From: Nonlabens ulvanivorans
Lineage (GTDB): Bacteria > Bacteroidota > Bacteroidia > Flavobacteriales > Flavobacteriaceae
Direction: 5' to 3'
Assembly: GCF_000755285.1 (NCBI RefSeq)
Contig: NZ_BBMK01000003.1
Coordinates: forward strand, 124,001 to 188,000
Length of the DNA: 64,000 nt
Shown here: piece after piece, positions 9,522 to 17,260 of the stretch
How the letters are laid out: each line of letters opens with the position of its first letter
Numbering within the stretch: position 1 is the stretch's first letter
Notes under the pieces: model-generated
Seen by the model: only the letters and a program-made list of their open reading frames with translations
The model's database searches: none
What the model was told of the DNA's origin: nothing
Translations under genes and position numbers: made by a program

Positions 9522-10532
9522 TTAATTATTGAATGTAATACTCCATATACCTCTAACCTGATTGACATCGTAACCAACTGCCTTGTCGGTTGGGTATAAT
9601 TGTGATATGGTAGCGTAAACATCTGCATTGATATCTTTATTGGGTTCACCATGACATTGCAAGCACATAGAGTTTGTAGTGATAGGATAATAAAAATGAT
9701 TTACACCGTCAATTAATTCTGTTACTGGTTTGTAATCTTTATTACTGGCTATTGACTTTTTGAATTGTTCAATAATTGCTAACTCTTTTTTATTGGCTTG
9801 ATTATTACTATTGCGAGGACGATCACTAACTCTCTTGATTCTTGCGTTTTGAGCTATTGCCATGCTATCTGTAATAGGATAGGCTTTTACATTGCAAAAT
9901 GTCACTGCCTCTTTAGTTCCTTTTTTTTGAATGGTACCCATTAAGTTTTTACCCAATTCTTTTTTTGTGCTTAAGGCATATTGTAGACCTTTCTTTTCAG
10001 ATGATTGATGATTACTAATTAAAGTGTCATTTAACTTTTTACCATCATTGCGGTACTTAACTTTCCCTTTGCTTTCTTCTTCAATATGTTCTTTAAACCA
10101 TTCTGGTTCATCGATTTTAAATTCATACATATAATCAGCAATAAGCCTTATGTCTTCTTCCTTAAATACTTGATAAGGCATTAGGTTAAAACGTTTCACT
10201 GCACCTCTCATTTTAGATTTTTTTTCTGTTGGTTTTTCTACAAAATTCCAGATAGCATCAGCAAATTCTTTATTTGAGATATCATCGTTTAAGTAATGTG
10301 ATTTAACAGCAACCATAGGTGGTGCGATGCGATCATTGTGATTAGTGCTAGGATTGTGACATACATAACACTGATTTTCTAATAGTTTTTTACCAGGATG
10401 ATTTATAGCTGTATAATCGCTACTCATGTCCACATCTTTTTGACTATTGTACGTGGATTTTTTACTATCACTACAACTGCTAACTAAAACCAGTAGAAGT
10501 AAGCTAAGGACTTTAAAAATGACATTTTTCAT
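9522..10532 (-). CDS. Di-heme c-type cytochrome lipoprotein (cytochrome c + DUF3365/Tll0287-like)
   Basis: 336 residues with a lipoprotein signal (LLLLVLVSSCSDS, lipobox Cys near 20). The first heme site, QCYVCHNPS (near 55-59), lies in a cytochrome c domain with APPM and a later LMPYQVF segment. A DUF3365-type domain follows, with a second heme site MCLQCHGEP (near 291). It is therefore a periplasmic di-heme redox or sensory lipoprotein. Third gene after HMA and cupin genes, it shares the operator at 11228. Its electron partner is unknown; reduction of sulfur species is one possibility. Confidence 0.85.
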   Translation of the reverse strand: MKNVIFKVLSLLLLVLVSSCSDSKKSTYNSQKDVDMSSDYTAINHPGKKLLENQCYVCHNPSTNHNDRIAPPMVAVKSHYLNDDISNKEFADAIWNFVEKPTEKKSKMRGAVKRFNLMPYQVFKEEDIRLIADYMYEFKIDEPEWFKEHIEEESKGKVKYRNDGKKLNDTLISNHQSSEKKGLQYALSTKKELGKNLMGTIQKKGTKEAVTFCNVKAYPITDSMAIAQNARIKRVSDRPRNSNNQANKKELAIIEQFKKSIASNKDYKPVTELIDGVNHFYYPITTNSMCLQCHGEPNKDINADVYATISQLYPTDKAVGYDVNQVRGIWSITFNN

Positions 10533-10540
10533 CGCAGGAA

Positions 10541-10909
10541 TTATTTAGAAAGTAAAAATTTACAATCTGTTTGAGGATATACACCATGTAAAATATTCTT
10601 AGGTAAAGTAATCATATCGCCAGCAACGACAATTTGTTCTTTATTACCTATAGTCACTTTTGCACTACCTTCAATCATTAAAAGAGGTGCGTCTACAGGT
10701 GAAGTATGAGGTTTTAATAATTGATCGCTTCTCATTGCAAAAAGAATCATTTTGTATTTCTCACCTTCAAAAACCACTTTATTTTTAACCTTATCAGCAT
10801 ATTCAATTTGACTGGCTAGATTGGATCCTGACATTTTTATATTTTTAGATTCTTGACTACAACTGGTTAATGTCATTAATGCAAGAAGAATTAAAATTGA
10901 ACTTTTCAT
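10541..10909 (-). CDS. Cupin-domain lipoprotein
   Basis: 122 residues with a lipoprotein signal (LLALMTLTSCSQ) and one cupin barrel: LKPHTSPVDAPLLMIEGSAKV and GDMITLPKNILHGV provide the metal-binding His and Glu positions. Its ATG shares one base with the HMA gene stop (TAATG). It lies 8 bp before the cytochrome gene, so it belongs to a three-gene operon. Its function is unknown; it may be a thiol dioxygenase-like or binding protein. Confidence 0.82.
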   Translation of the reverse strand: MKSSILILLALMTLTSCSQESKNIKMSGSNLASQIEYADKVKNKVVFEGEKYKMILFAMRSDQLLKPHTSPVDAPLLMIEGSAKVTIGNKEQIVVAGDMITLPKNILHGVYPQTDCKFLLSK

Positions 10910-11178
10910 TATGATGTTAATTTACCAGTGGCACAGCTTACAATTGACTTTGCTTTTGTAAAAGTGTTATTGTCTTCTTCTATTGATGGGTAACCTATGG
11001 ATTTTAATTTTTCCTTTGCTACCAGAGCATCACTTGCAGACAGCGCGTTAAACGATACTGTAGAGGTGCCTGTATCTATAGTTACATCTGTGATGTTGTC
11101 TAATGCTGTAATCTTTGATGTAATAGTGTTTGCACATCCACCACATTTTAAATTCTGGACTATAATCGATGTTTTCAT
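10909..11178 (-). CDS. Heavy-metal-associated (HMA) domain protein
   Basis: 89 residues with one ferredoxin-like HMA fold. The metal motif KCGGCANT (CxxC, residues 12-15) binds Cu(I) or a similar soft metal. A further Cys lies near the C-terminus (VSCATGK). It is the first gene of the HMA-cupin-cytochrome operon and is driven by the operator promoter at 11198-11241. It links copper handling to the sulfide-associated regulon. Confidence 0.9.
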   Translation of the reverse strand: MKTSIIVQNLKCGGCANTITSKITALDNITDVTIDTGTSTVSFNALSASDALVAKEKLKSIGYPSIEEDNNTFTKAKSIVSCATGKLTS

Positions 11179-11197
11179 AATGTTTGTTTTATTATAA

Positions 11198-11241
11198 GAA
11201 AGTTAAGATTTTATAAGATGATCATAGGTAACCTAAGTCAC
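11198..11241 (-). promoter_or_regulatory. HMA operon promoter: operator plus -7 box
   Basis: Operator GTAACCTAAGTCAC (11228-11241), 22 bp spacer, then GAAAGTTA (11198-11205), which reads TAACTTTC on the minus strand (TAnnTTT). Confidence 0.72.
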
Positions 11242-11290
11242 AGAAGACAGATGTTTTATAAGTTATTTTAAGGACTGTTTTCATTAAAAT

Positions 11291-11323
11291 TAAAACGGGA
11301 AGTCCAATGACTTCCCGTTTTTA
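11291..11323 (-). terminator. Terminator after rhodanese gene
   Basis: AAAACGGGAAGTC and GACTTCCCGTTTT form a perfect stem around CAAT, with A/T-rich flanks. It lies 20 bp beyond the native rhodanese stop. Confidence 0.85.
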
Positions 11324-11342
11324 ATATAATATATAGTCTTTT

Positions 11343-11689
11343 CTATCTCCAATTCATATAACCACCTTGTAAGTCATAGATTTCTTTAAAACCTAGGCTT
11401 TCTAGTTTCTAGCGGCATTGCCGCTGCGATTACCAGAACGACAGTATAAATAGATAGCCTTTTCTCTATCATATTTTTGTAACGCATCCATAAATTTAGA
11501 CGTGTTAAAAAAGTCAATATTAACGGCACCTTTAATGTGACCACTCTTAAATTCGCTAGGTGTTCTTACATCTATAAGTTGTTTTGCTTTATTTATACCT
11601 TGAATTGCTTGCTTAAAATCTGCAGGAGATAATTTCTTTATTTGATCAGACGATGATTTTGTGCCAAAAAGGCTACTTAAGAATGACAT
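11343..11689 (-). CDS. Single-domain rhodanese sulfurtransferase (C-terminal frameshift)
   Basis: A single rhodanese domain of about 115 residues. The active-site loop is YLYCRSGNRSG (CRSGNR), typical of PspE/GlpE-type enzymes that move sulfane sulfur. As given, the frame stops at 11402 (NAARN). One missing A at 11406-11408 restores ARKLESLGFKEIYDLQGGY and a stop at 11343, which is the normal rhodanese end. The gene has its own operator promoter (11717-11760) and its own terminator. Confidence 0.85.
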
Positions 11690-11716
11690 ATAATGTTTTT
11701 TAATCTGTTTTCACTA

Positions 11717-11760
11717 TAAAAGTATGTACATATCTCATTGAACAAAGTAACCTATGTTAC
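11717..11760 (-). promoter_or_regulatory. Rhodanese promoter: operator plus -7 box
   Basis: Operator GTAACCTATGTTAC (11747-11760), 22 bp spacer, then TAAAAGTA (11717-11724), which reads TACTTTTA on the minus strand. No matching box occurs in the plus direction towards 11808. Confidence 0.78.
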
Positions 11761-11807
11761 AGAAGTAAGATATAATTCTAAGAGAAAGAAATTGTAATTT
11801 TATAATT

Positions 11808-12395
11808 ATGAATTTGGAGCAATTACACAATTTAATAGGTGGCGTCGACATCTATATTATCGATCAGATTTTAAAAAATCGTTATCTATCTAACCAATCT
11901 ATATTAGACGCAGGTTGTGGTAAAGGAAGAAATTTAAAATGGTTCTATGAGAATGAATTTGCGATCTATGGTAATGATGTAGACTCTGATTTTCTCGCTT
12001 TCGCGAAAGCAAAATACCCAAAGAGTAAAGCTAATTTTATAAATTCAAGCCTAGATGAACTACCGTATATGGATAGTAGTTTTGATCACATTATATGTTG
12101 TGCTGTTTTACATTTTGCCAATAGTGAAAAACAATTTACAGCCATGTTTGCCGAATTAATACGGGTGCTAAAGTCTGATGGAACTTTACTCATTAGAATG
12201 GCTTCTAACATCGGGCTAGATGGCAACGCGCCTATCGTGCGATTTAAGGACAATGGAGTGAAAGGAACTTATTATTTAACTAGAGATCGTATTGAACAAT
12301 TACTTGTGGAGTTTAATGTGAGATTACTAGAGCCAGTAAAAACTACCAATGTTCAAGATGAAAGAGCGATGACTACATTAATGTTAACTAAATAA
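11808..12395 (+). CDS. Class I SAM-dependent methyltransferase
   Basis: 195 residues. SAM motif I is ILDAGCGKGRNLKWF (near 33-47), with acidic motif II IYGNDVDSD and post-motif HIICCAVLHF. This is a UbiE/Methyltransf_11-type fold. It is the only plus-strand gene in this part of the sulfur block and has no operator in its own orientation. The substrate is not predictable. The palindrome at 11997 encodes LAFAKAKYP. Confidence 0.85.
   Translation: MNLEQLHNLIGGVDIYIIDQILKNRYLSNQSILDAGCGKGRNLKWFYENEFAIYGNDVDSDFLAFAKAKYPKSKANFINSSLDELPYMDSSFDHIICCAVLHFANSEKQFTAMFAELIRVLKSDGTLLIRMASNIGLDGNAPIVRFKDNGVKGTYYLTRDRIEQLLVEFNVRLLEPVKTTNVQDERAMTTLMLTK
11997..12010. repeat. GCTTTCGCGAAAGC palindrome, copy 4
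   Basis: Core copy inside the methyltransferase gene, read as AFAKA. Confidence 0.95.
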
Positions 12396-12396
12396 A

Positions 12397-12422
12397 GAAA
12401 GCGACAATTTCTTGCCGCTTTC
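12397..12422. terminator. Weak hairpin between convergent genes
   Basis: GAAAGCG and CGCTTTC pair across a 12-base loop. There is no clear T tract, so terminator function is only possible. Confidence 0.35.
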
Positions 12423-12450
12423 AACCAATTAACCATTACTAGATATCTTA

Positions 12451-13857
12451 CTAAAATGTCGATGGACAGACATAATTAGTAACGTCGATATCAGTTTCTT
12501 TAATAGCGTTAAATCCTCCTTCTACATTTATTAAATTATGTATGCCTCGACTTTTTAATATCGATGCTGCAATCATGCTTCTATAACCACCAGCGCAGTG
12601 AATGAAAAAAGTGTTTTCTGGAAATGATGCTAGGTGATTATTAATGTAATCTAGTGGAGTATTGTGAGCGTCCACGACATGTTCTGATAAAAACTCACTT
12701 TCTTTACGAACATCAAAAACAGGTAAGTGACGCTCATTTTGCTCTTCTTCAAATTGTTTTACCGTTATTGAAGTAACTTTATCATATTCCATAGCGGCTT
12801 GTTTCCATGCTTCAAATCCGCCTTTTAAATAGCCAATTGTTTGGTCAAAGCCTACTCGGGAAAGTCTTGTTAGAGTTTCTTTTTCTCGACCTTTTGTGGT
12901 GATGAGTAGTAATGGTTGTTTGACATCTGCAATTAGCGATCCTACCCATTGTGCAAAATTACCATCTAAACCTACAAATATGGATCTAGGGATATGACCG
13001 TCTGCAAATTCTTCTTGAGATCTTACATCTAGTATAATTGCTCCAGTTTCATTTGCTGCAGCTTCAAATGCTGCTGGAGAAAGTGCTTTTGTAGCCCTAT
13101 CCATAACGGTGTCTAAACTTTCATAACCTTTAATGTTCATCATTACATTTTGAGGGAAATAACCTGGTGGTGGCGTGAGACCAGTAAGAAGTGCTTTTTT
13201 AAACTCTTCTTTGCTCATTTCTTGCAATGCATAATTAGTTTTTTTCTGGTTCCCTAAAGTATCTGTAGTTTCCTTACTCATCATTTTACCACATGCTGAT
13301 CCAGCGCCATGATTAGGGTACACAATTAAATCATCATTTAAAGGTAAAATTTTGTTACGTAACGAATCGTACAAGTATCCAGCTAGCTTGTCTTCTGTAA
13401 GATCTTCCACAACATGCTGGGCTAGGTCTGGACGTCCTACATCTCCTATAAATAAAGTGTCTCCTGTGATAATACCGTGTTCTTTACCATCTTGATCGAT
13501 TAATAAATAGGTCGTACTTTCCATAGTATGACCAGGAGTATGGATTACTTTTATTTTATAATCACCTAACTCAAAAACTTGTTCGTCTTTGGCAATTAAA
13601 GCGTCGTAGCCTGGTTGTGCCGTAGGTCCAAAAACAATTTGTGCTCCAGTCCTTTTACATAAATCAAGATGACCACTCACAAAATCGGCATGAAAATGTG
13701 TTTCAAAAACATATTTAATTTTTGCATTATCCTTTTCTGCTCTTTCAATGTATGGATTCACTTCTCTTAGTGGATCAAATACTGCAGCTTCACCATTACT
13801 TTCTATGTAATATGCAGCGTGAGCGATGCATCCCGTATAAATTTGTTCTACTTTCAT
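12451..13857 (-). CDS. MBL-fold hydrolase with two rhodanese domains (second copy)
   Basis: 468 residues with the same layout as the protein at 5398-6726. The MBL domain has THFHADFVSGHLDL and TPGHTMEST. A degenerate rhodanese (about 270-355, no active Cys) is followed by an active rhodanese with IHCAGGYRS (near 427). It is persulfide dioxygenase-like. It has its own operator promoter (13877-13920), whose operator overlaps the stop of the upstream TauE gene. Having two paralogues in 8 kb suggests different sulfur substrates or partners. Confidence 0.88.
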   Translation of the reverse strand: MKVEQIYTGCIAHAAYYIESNGEAAVFDPLREVNPYIERAEKDNAKIKYVFETHFHADFVSGHLDLCKRTGAQIVFGPTAQPGYDALIAKDEQVFELGDYKIKVIHTPGHTMESTTYLLIDQDGKEHGIITGDTLFIGDVGRPDLAQHVVEDLTEDKLAGYLYDSLRNKILPLNDDLIVYPNHGAGSACGKMMSKETTDTLGNQKKTNYALQEMSKEEFKKALLTGLTPPPGYFPQNVMMNIKGYESLDTVMDRATKALSPAAFEAAANETGAIILDVRSQEEFADGHIPRSIFVGLDGNFAQWVGSLIADVKQPLLLITTKGREKETLTRLSRVGFDQTIGYLKGGFEAWKQAAMEYDKVTSITVKQFEEEQNERHLPVFDVRKESEFLSEHVVDAHNTPLDYINNHLASFPENTFFIHCAGGYRSMIAASILKSRGIHNLINVEGGFNAIKETDIDVTNYVCPSTF

Positions 13858-13876
13858 AATGATATTATTTCTGATT

Positions 13877-13920
13877 TAAAATTATAAGCTCTTATCATTT
13901 AAAACGGTAACATTTCTCAC
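13877..13920 (-). promoter_or_regulatory. MBL-rhodanese 2 promoter: operator plus -7 box
   Basis: A weaker operator, GTAACATTTCTCAC (13907-13920), with the same 22 bp spacer to TAAAATTA (13877-13884), which reads TAATTTTA on the minus strand. The conserved spacing supports this imperfect site. Confidence 0.62.
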
Positions 13921-14717
13921 ATAACTAGCTCTTTGTAAATGATATATATTCCCATAACTAAGACAAACCATCCAAAAGCTTTTTTTAATTTTTTACCATC
14001 AATAAACTTGTTAAGCCAGATGCCTAGGAAGATTCCAATTATAGAAAGTGCTGTAAAGGGTAATAAAAATGCCCAATCTATTTCAAGATTTTTCACATCG
14101 CCTAAAAATCCTATTAACGATTTAATCGCTATTATAAATAGGGAAGTGGCGACTGCTTTTTTCATAGGTAGTTTTGCGAGAAGTACTAATGCTGGAATGA
14201 TTAAAAATCCACCACCAGCACCTACAATTCCGGTTATAGTACCAACTACTAAACCTTCTACAATTATCAGTGGATAATTGTATGTGATCACACTTTCTTC
14301 ATCACTTTCTTTGCGGTTATTACGTATCATAGAAATGGACGCTAATAACATTATTATGGCAAAGAATAACATAATCGCCAGATTTTTAGTGACGACGATT
14401 GTACCAATGGTAAATAATTCATCTGGAATGGCTGGAATTAAATATGCTCTGGTAAGAAATACTGCTATAAAAGCAGGAATGGCAAATATGATAGCTGTTT
14501 TAAAGTCTACCATTCCTTTCATCATATTCTTAATGGCACCTACTAAAGATGTTGTTCCCACAACAAATAAAGAATATGCAGTGGCTAGTACAGGATTTAA
14601 AGTTAATGCGTAGACTAATATAGGTACTGTAAGAATAGAACCACCACCACCTATAAGTCCTAGTACTAGACCTATTAAGAGAGCTCCTATATAACCTATT
14701 ATTTCTATTGCTTCCAT
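13917..14717 (-). CDS. TauE/SafE family sulfite/anion exporter
   Basis: 266 residues with about eight transmembrane helices. Two internal repeats start with glycine-rich motifs GLVLGLIGGGGSILTVPILV and GIVGAGGGFLIIPALV. Family members export sulfite or sulfur-containing organic acids. Between an MBL-rhodanese and the regulator, it would remove sulfite made from persulfide. It has its own operator promoter within the 59-base gap after the native regulator stop. Confidence 0.9.
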   Translation of the reverse strand: MEAIEIIGYIGALLIGLVLGLIGGGGSILTVPILVYALTLNPVLATAYSLFVVGTTSLVGAIKNMMKGMVDFKTAIIFAIPAFIAVFLTRAYLIPAIPDELFTIGTIVVTKNLAIMLFFAIIMLLASISMIRNNRKESDEESVITYNYPLIIVEGLVVGTITGIVGAGGGFLIIPALVLLAKLPMKKAVATSLFIIAIKSLIGFLGDVKNLEIDWAFLLPFTALSIIGIFLGIWLNKFIDGKKLKKAFGWFVLVMGIYIIYKELVM

Positions 14718-14736
14718 GCTATATATTTAAAGAACT

Positions 14737-14780
14737 CAAATATAGAAGGAGCATTAAAGCAAGTTTGTAACACTTGTTAC
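14737..14780 (-). promoter_or_regulatory. TauE promoter: operator plus -7 box
   Basis: Operator GTAACACTTGTTAC (14767-14780), 22 bp spacer, then CAAATATA (14737-14744), which reads TATATTTG on the minus strand. The operator overlaps the native stop codon of the regulator gene. Confidence 0.8.
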
Positions 14781-15402
14781 ATGACTTCAATAAAGCTGCG
14801 GTGAAGTTTAATTTTATTGATGTTTTCCATTTTTTGAGTAGTCTAGAAATAACTACTCTACTTGTGTGTAAATCTGCTGCTATTTCTTTATGGGTTGTAT
14901 AGATATGTTTGCTATTTAATATTTTGATTTTATCATTCAGATAGTTTTCTAAACGTTCATCCATATTATTAAAAGCAATATTATCCACACTTTCTAGTAA
15001 TTCCATCATGCGTGTATGATAACTGGTGAAGACAAAATTGCGCCAAGTCTTATATTTAGAAGACCATTCTTCCATTTTAGCAACTGGTATCATTAGTAGT
15101 TTTACAGGTGTTTCTGTAACAGCATGAATTTCGCTCTTAGTATTTCCTACACAACAAGTCATAGTCATGGCACAAGTGTTACCACGTTCAAGATGGTAAA
15201 GTAGTAATTCATCTCCATCTGCATCTGGTCGCATTATTTTAATACTACCAGAAAGTAGCAATGGCATAGATTTAATATATTGACCTGGTTTAATCAAATC
15301 TTGGCCAGCAGGTACTTCCATAAAGGTAGCTACTCTATTAATATCTTCTATAAGGGCTAGCTCAAATTGCGAACCATAGTATTCTTTAAGTTCTTGAATC
15401 AT
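14777..15402 (-). CDS. Crp/Fnr-family transcriptional regulator (C-terminal frameshift)
   Basis: About 208 residues when corrected. The cyclic-nucleotide-binding fold contains VPAGQDLIKPGQ and LLLSGSIKIM. A cysteine cluster follows (Cys77, Cys83, Cys84 in TCAMTMTCCVG). The C-terminal helix-turn-helix is THKEIAADLHTSRVVISRLL. One A is missing from the run at 14830-14835 (plus-strand T6); restoring it gives KKMENINKIKLHRSFIEVM and a stop at 14777. The frame as given runs on to 14719 through a junk tail. It is probably the activator of the nine GTRAC-N4-GTYAC promoters, and its own operon (DUF983 first) carries one. Confidence 0.88.
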
Positions 15403-15428
15403 TTCTTACTTTCTTAGCGATTGACTTA

Positions 15429-15788
15429 TTATACTTGAAAAAAAAAGTGTGCCCATATAGACTTAGAAACAGCACCTATGTATGGAAAGCTTACTGCTAG
15501 TACAGCAACTATTGATATAAATATAGTCAATGGGTTACTTGCGTAACCAAAAATAAGTAATAAAACATAAGTCGCTACGGCAAATGCTATTCCTACGGCA
15601 TAAGAAACATACATGGAACCTGTATAAAAACTGGGTTCTATGCTATACTTTAATTCACATTTAGGACAGCGTTCTTTAACCTTATTCATTTTAGAGAAAT
15701 TATAAGGACTTGCTTCAAGAAACTCTCCTTGTCTACATTGTGGACACTTCAGAAAAAGGATACTGTGTATGATAGATCTCTTAAACAT
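15429..15788 (-). CDS. DUF983 zinc-ribbon membrane protein
   Basis: 119 residues. The N-terminus has two CxxC pairs (KCPQCRQ and RCPKCEL) forming a zinc ribbon, followed by two transmembrane helices, the usual DUF983 layout. The function is unknown; in other bacteria the family often sits near respiratory oxidase genes. It is 26 bp upstream of the Crp/Fnr gene, forms an operon with it, and carries the operator promoter for both. Confidence 0.88.
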   Translation of the reverse strand: MFKRSIIHSILFLKCPQCRQGEFLEASPYNFSKMNKVKERCPKCELKYSIEPSFYTGSMYVSYAVGIAFAVATYVLLLIFGYASNPLTIFISIVAVLAVSFPYIGAVSKSIWAHFFFQV

Positions 15789-15798
15789 CTTTTTATTC

Positions 15799-15842
15799 CA
15801 AAGCTAGTTATTGCAGCCTCTCTTATGTGTAACATAGGTTAC
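15799..15842 (-). promoter_or_regulatory. DUF983-regulator promoter: operator plus -7 box
   Basis: Operator GTAACATAGGTTAC (15829-15842), 22 bp spacer, then CAAAGCTA (15799-15806), which reads TAGCTTTG on the minus strand. This implies autoregulation of the Crp/Fnr gene. Confidence 0.8.
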
Positions 15843-15890
15843 ATAGATTCCTAATTGAGTGTCATAAATTCAGTACAAAAACAAGACTAT

Positions 15891-17186
15891 TTAGCCTTGT
15901 TTAAGAAAACTACTTCCGAATCGTTCAAAGGCTTCACGATTTAATTCTTCTCTAAAATTGGGGGGGTGTGCAATTTCAATTAAAGCCTTTGCTCGTTGTT
16001 TTAGGTTTTTACCAAAGAGATCAGCAACGCCATATTCTGTAACTACATAATGGACGTGGGCTCTCGTTGTGGTGACACCAGCACCTTGTTTTAAGTAAGG
16101 TGTTATTTTAGAAATACCTTTAGCAGTTGCCGCAGTCATTGCAAAAATAGGTTTGCCACCTCGCGATAAAGAGGCGCCTCTTATAAAGTCCATTTGTCCG
16201 CCTACACCACTATATTGTCTGTTACCTATCGTGTCAGCACAAACCTGCCCTGTAAGATCAATTTCAATGGCACTGTTAATGGCAGTCACTTTTGGGTTAC
16301 GTCTTATTATCGCAGTGTCATTAGTATAAGCAGCCTCTTTAAAATGAACTAGCGGATTGTCATTTACAAAATCATATAGCTTTTGAGATCCTACTGCAAA
16401 ACAAGTTACTATTTTCCCTGTTTTCACTTCTTTTTCTTCACCCGTGATTACACCATTCTCTACCAGTGGTAAAATCCCATCAGAAAACATTTCAGTATGA
16501 ATACCTAATCTTTTGTGGTTGCTTAGATTATTTAATACAGCATTTGGGATATTTCCTATTCCCATTTGCAGGGTAGCTCCATCTTCAATTAGATTAGCAA
16601 CGTTTGCTCCTATACGAGCCTCTATATCAGAAATAATAGCAGTATTAGAGATACTTAAACTACGTTCTCCTTCAACAGCAAAGTTTATATCTCTTATATG
16701 AATAATACCATCACCATGGGTTCGTGGCACGTTAGGGTTAATTTGTGCGATGACCGTTTTTGCAGTTTGAACAGCAGGTAAAGTAATGTCTACTGATGTT
16801 CCTAAAGAGCAATAACCATGAACATCTGGTGGCGATACTTGAATAAAAGCAACGTCTATGGGTAGAATACTTTTTCTAAACAGTAAGTGGATCTCGCTTA
16901 AGAAAATCGGAATATAATCTCCATTTCCACCATTTACTGCACCGCGTACATTGCCACCAACAAAACAACTATTTACATGAAAGCTATCTCGATAGGGTAG
17001 TTGAGTATACAGCGCGTTACCTTCTGTGTGTACCTGTATGATTTCCACGTCTTTTAATTCATTATACCGCTGGCATAATGCATCTATTAAAAGGTTAGGT
17101 GTCATGGCTGCTCCTTGAAAAAACAGACGTTGACCAGATGAAATATTTTTAACAGCTTCGGCTGGAGTAATAATGTTTAATGCCAT
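15891..17186 (-). CDS. Acetyl-CoA hydrolase/transferase (4-hydroxybutyrate CoA-transferase type)
   Basis: 431 residues. Family features include GATLQMGIGNIPNAV, HTEMFSDGILPLVE and GGQMDFIRGASLSRGGKPI. It moves CoA between short-chain acyl donors such as acetyl- or butyryl-CoA. A C7 run (G7 at 15960-15966 on the plus strand) yields AHPPNFRE where the family has AHP-[ND]FRE, so one proline codon is probably spurious. No operator lies upstream; the universal stress gene precedes it on the same strand. Confidence 0.9.
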   Translation of the reverse strand: MALNIITPAEAVKNISSGQRLFFQGAAMTPNLLIDALCQRYNELKDVEIIQVHTEGNALYTQLPYRDSFHVNSCFVGGNVRGAVNGGNGDYIPIFLSEIHLLFRKSILPIDVAFIQVSPPDVHGYCSLGTSVDITLPAVQTAKTVIAQINPNVPRTHGDGIIHIRDINFAVEGERSLSISNTAIISDIEARIGANVANLIEDGATLQMGIGNIPNAVLNNLSNHKRLGIHTEMFSDGILPLVENGVITGEEKEVKTGKIVTCFAVGSQKLYDFVNDNPLVHFKEAAYTNDTAIIRRNPKVTAINSAIEIDLTGQVCADTIGNRQYSGVGGQMDFIRGASLSRGGKPIFAMTAATAKGISKITPYLKQGAGVTTTRAHVHYVVTEYGVADLFGKNLKQRAKALIEIAHPPNFREELNREAFERFGSSFLKQG

Positions 17187-17239
17187 AGTTATGGTAGTCG
17201 TAAAACAAGTGAAATCTTATAATGTTTATAGAATGTTTA

Positions 17240-17258
17240 ATACGCTTCGCGAGCGTAT
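17240..17258. other. Intergenic hairpin
   Basis: ATACGCT and AGCGTAT pair around TCGCG between the universal stress and CoA-transferase genes. It lacks a T tract, so it may be a weak terminator or a stability element. Confidence 0.35.
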
Positions 17259-17260
17259 AA

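Noticed and set aside
9398-9652. 84-residue minus-strand frame
   Set aside because: It runs through the terminator at 9459 and overlaps the end of the di-heme cytochrome gene in another frame.
17240-17258. Additional copy of the window-wide palindrome
   Set aside because: ATACGCT-TCGCG-AGCGTAT shares only the CGCG-like centre and lacks the TTTCGCGAAA core.
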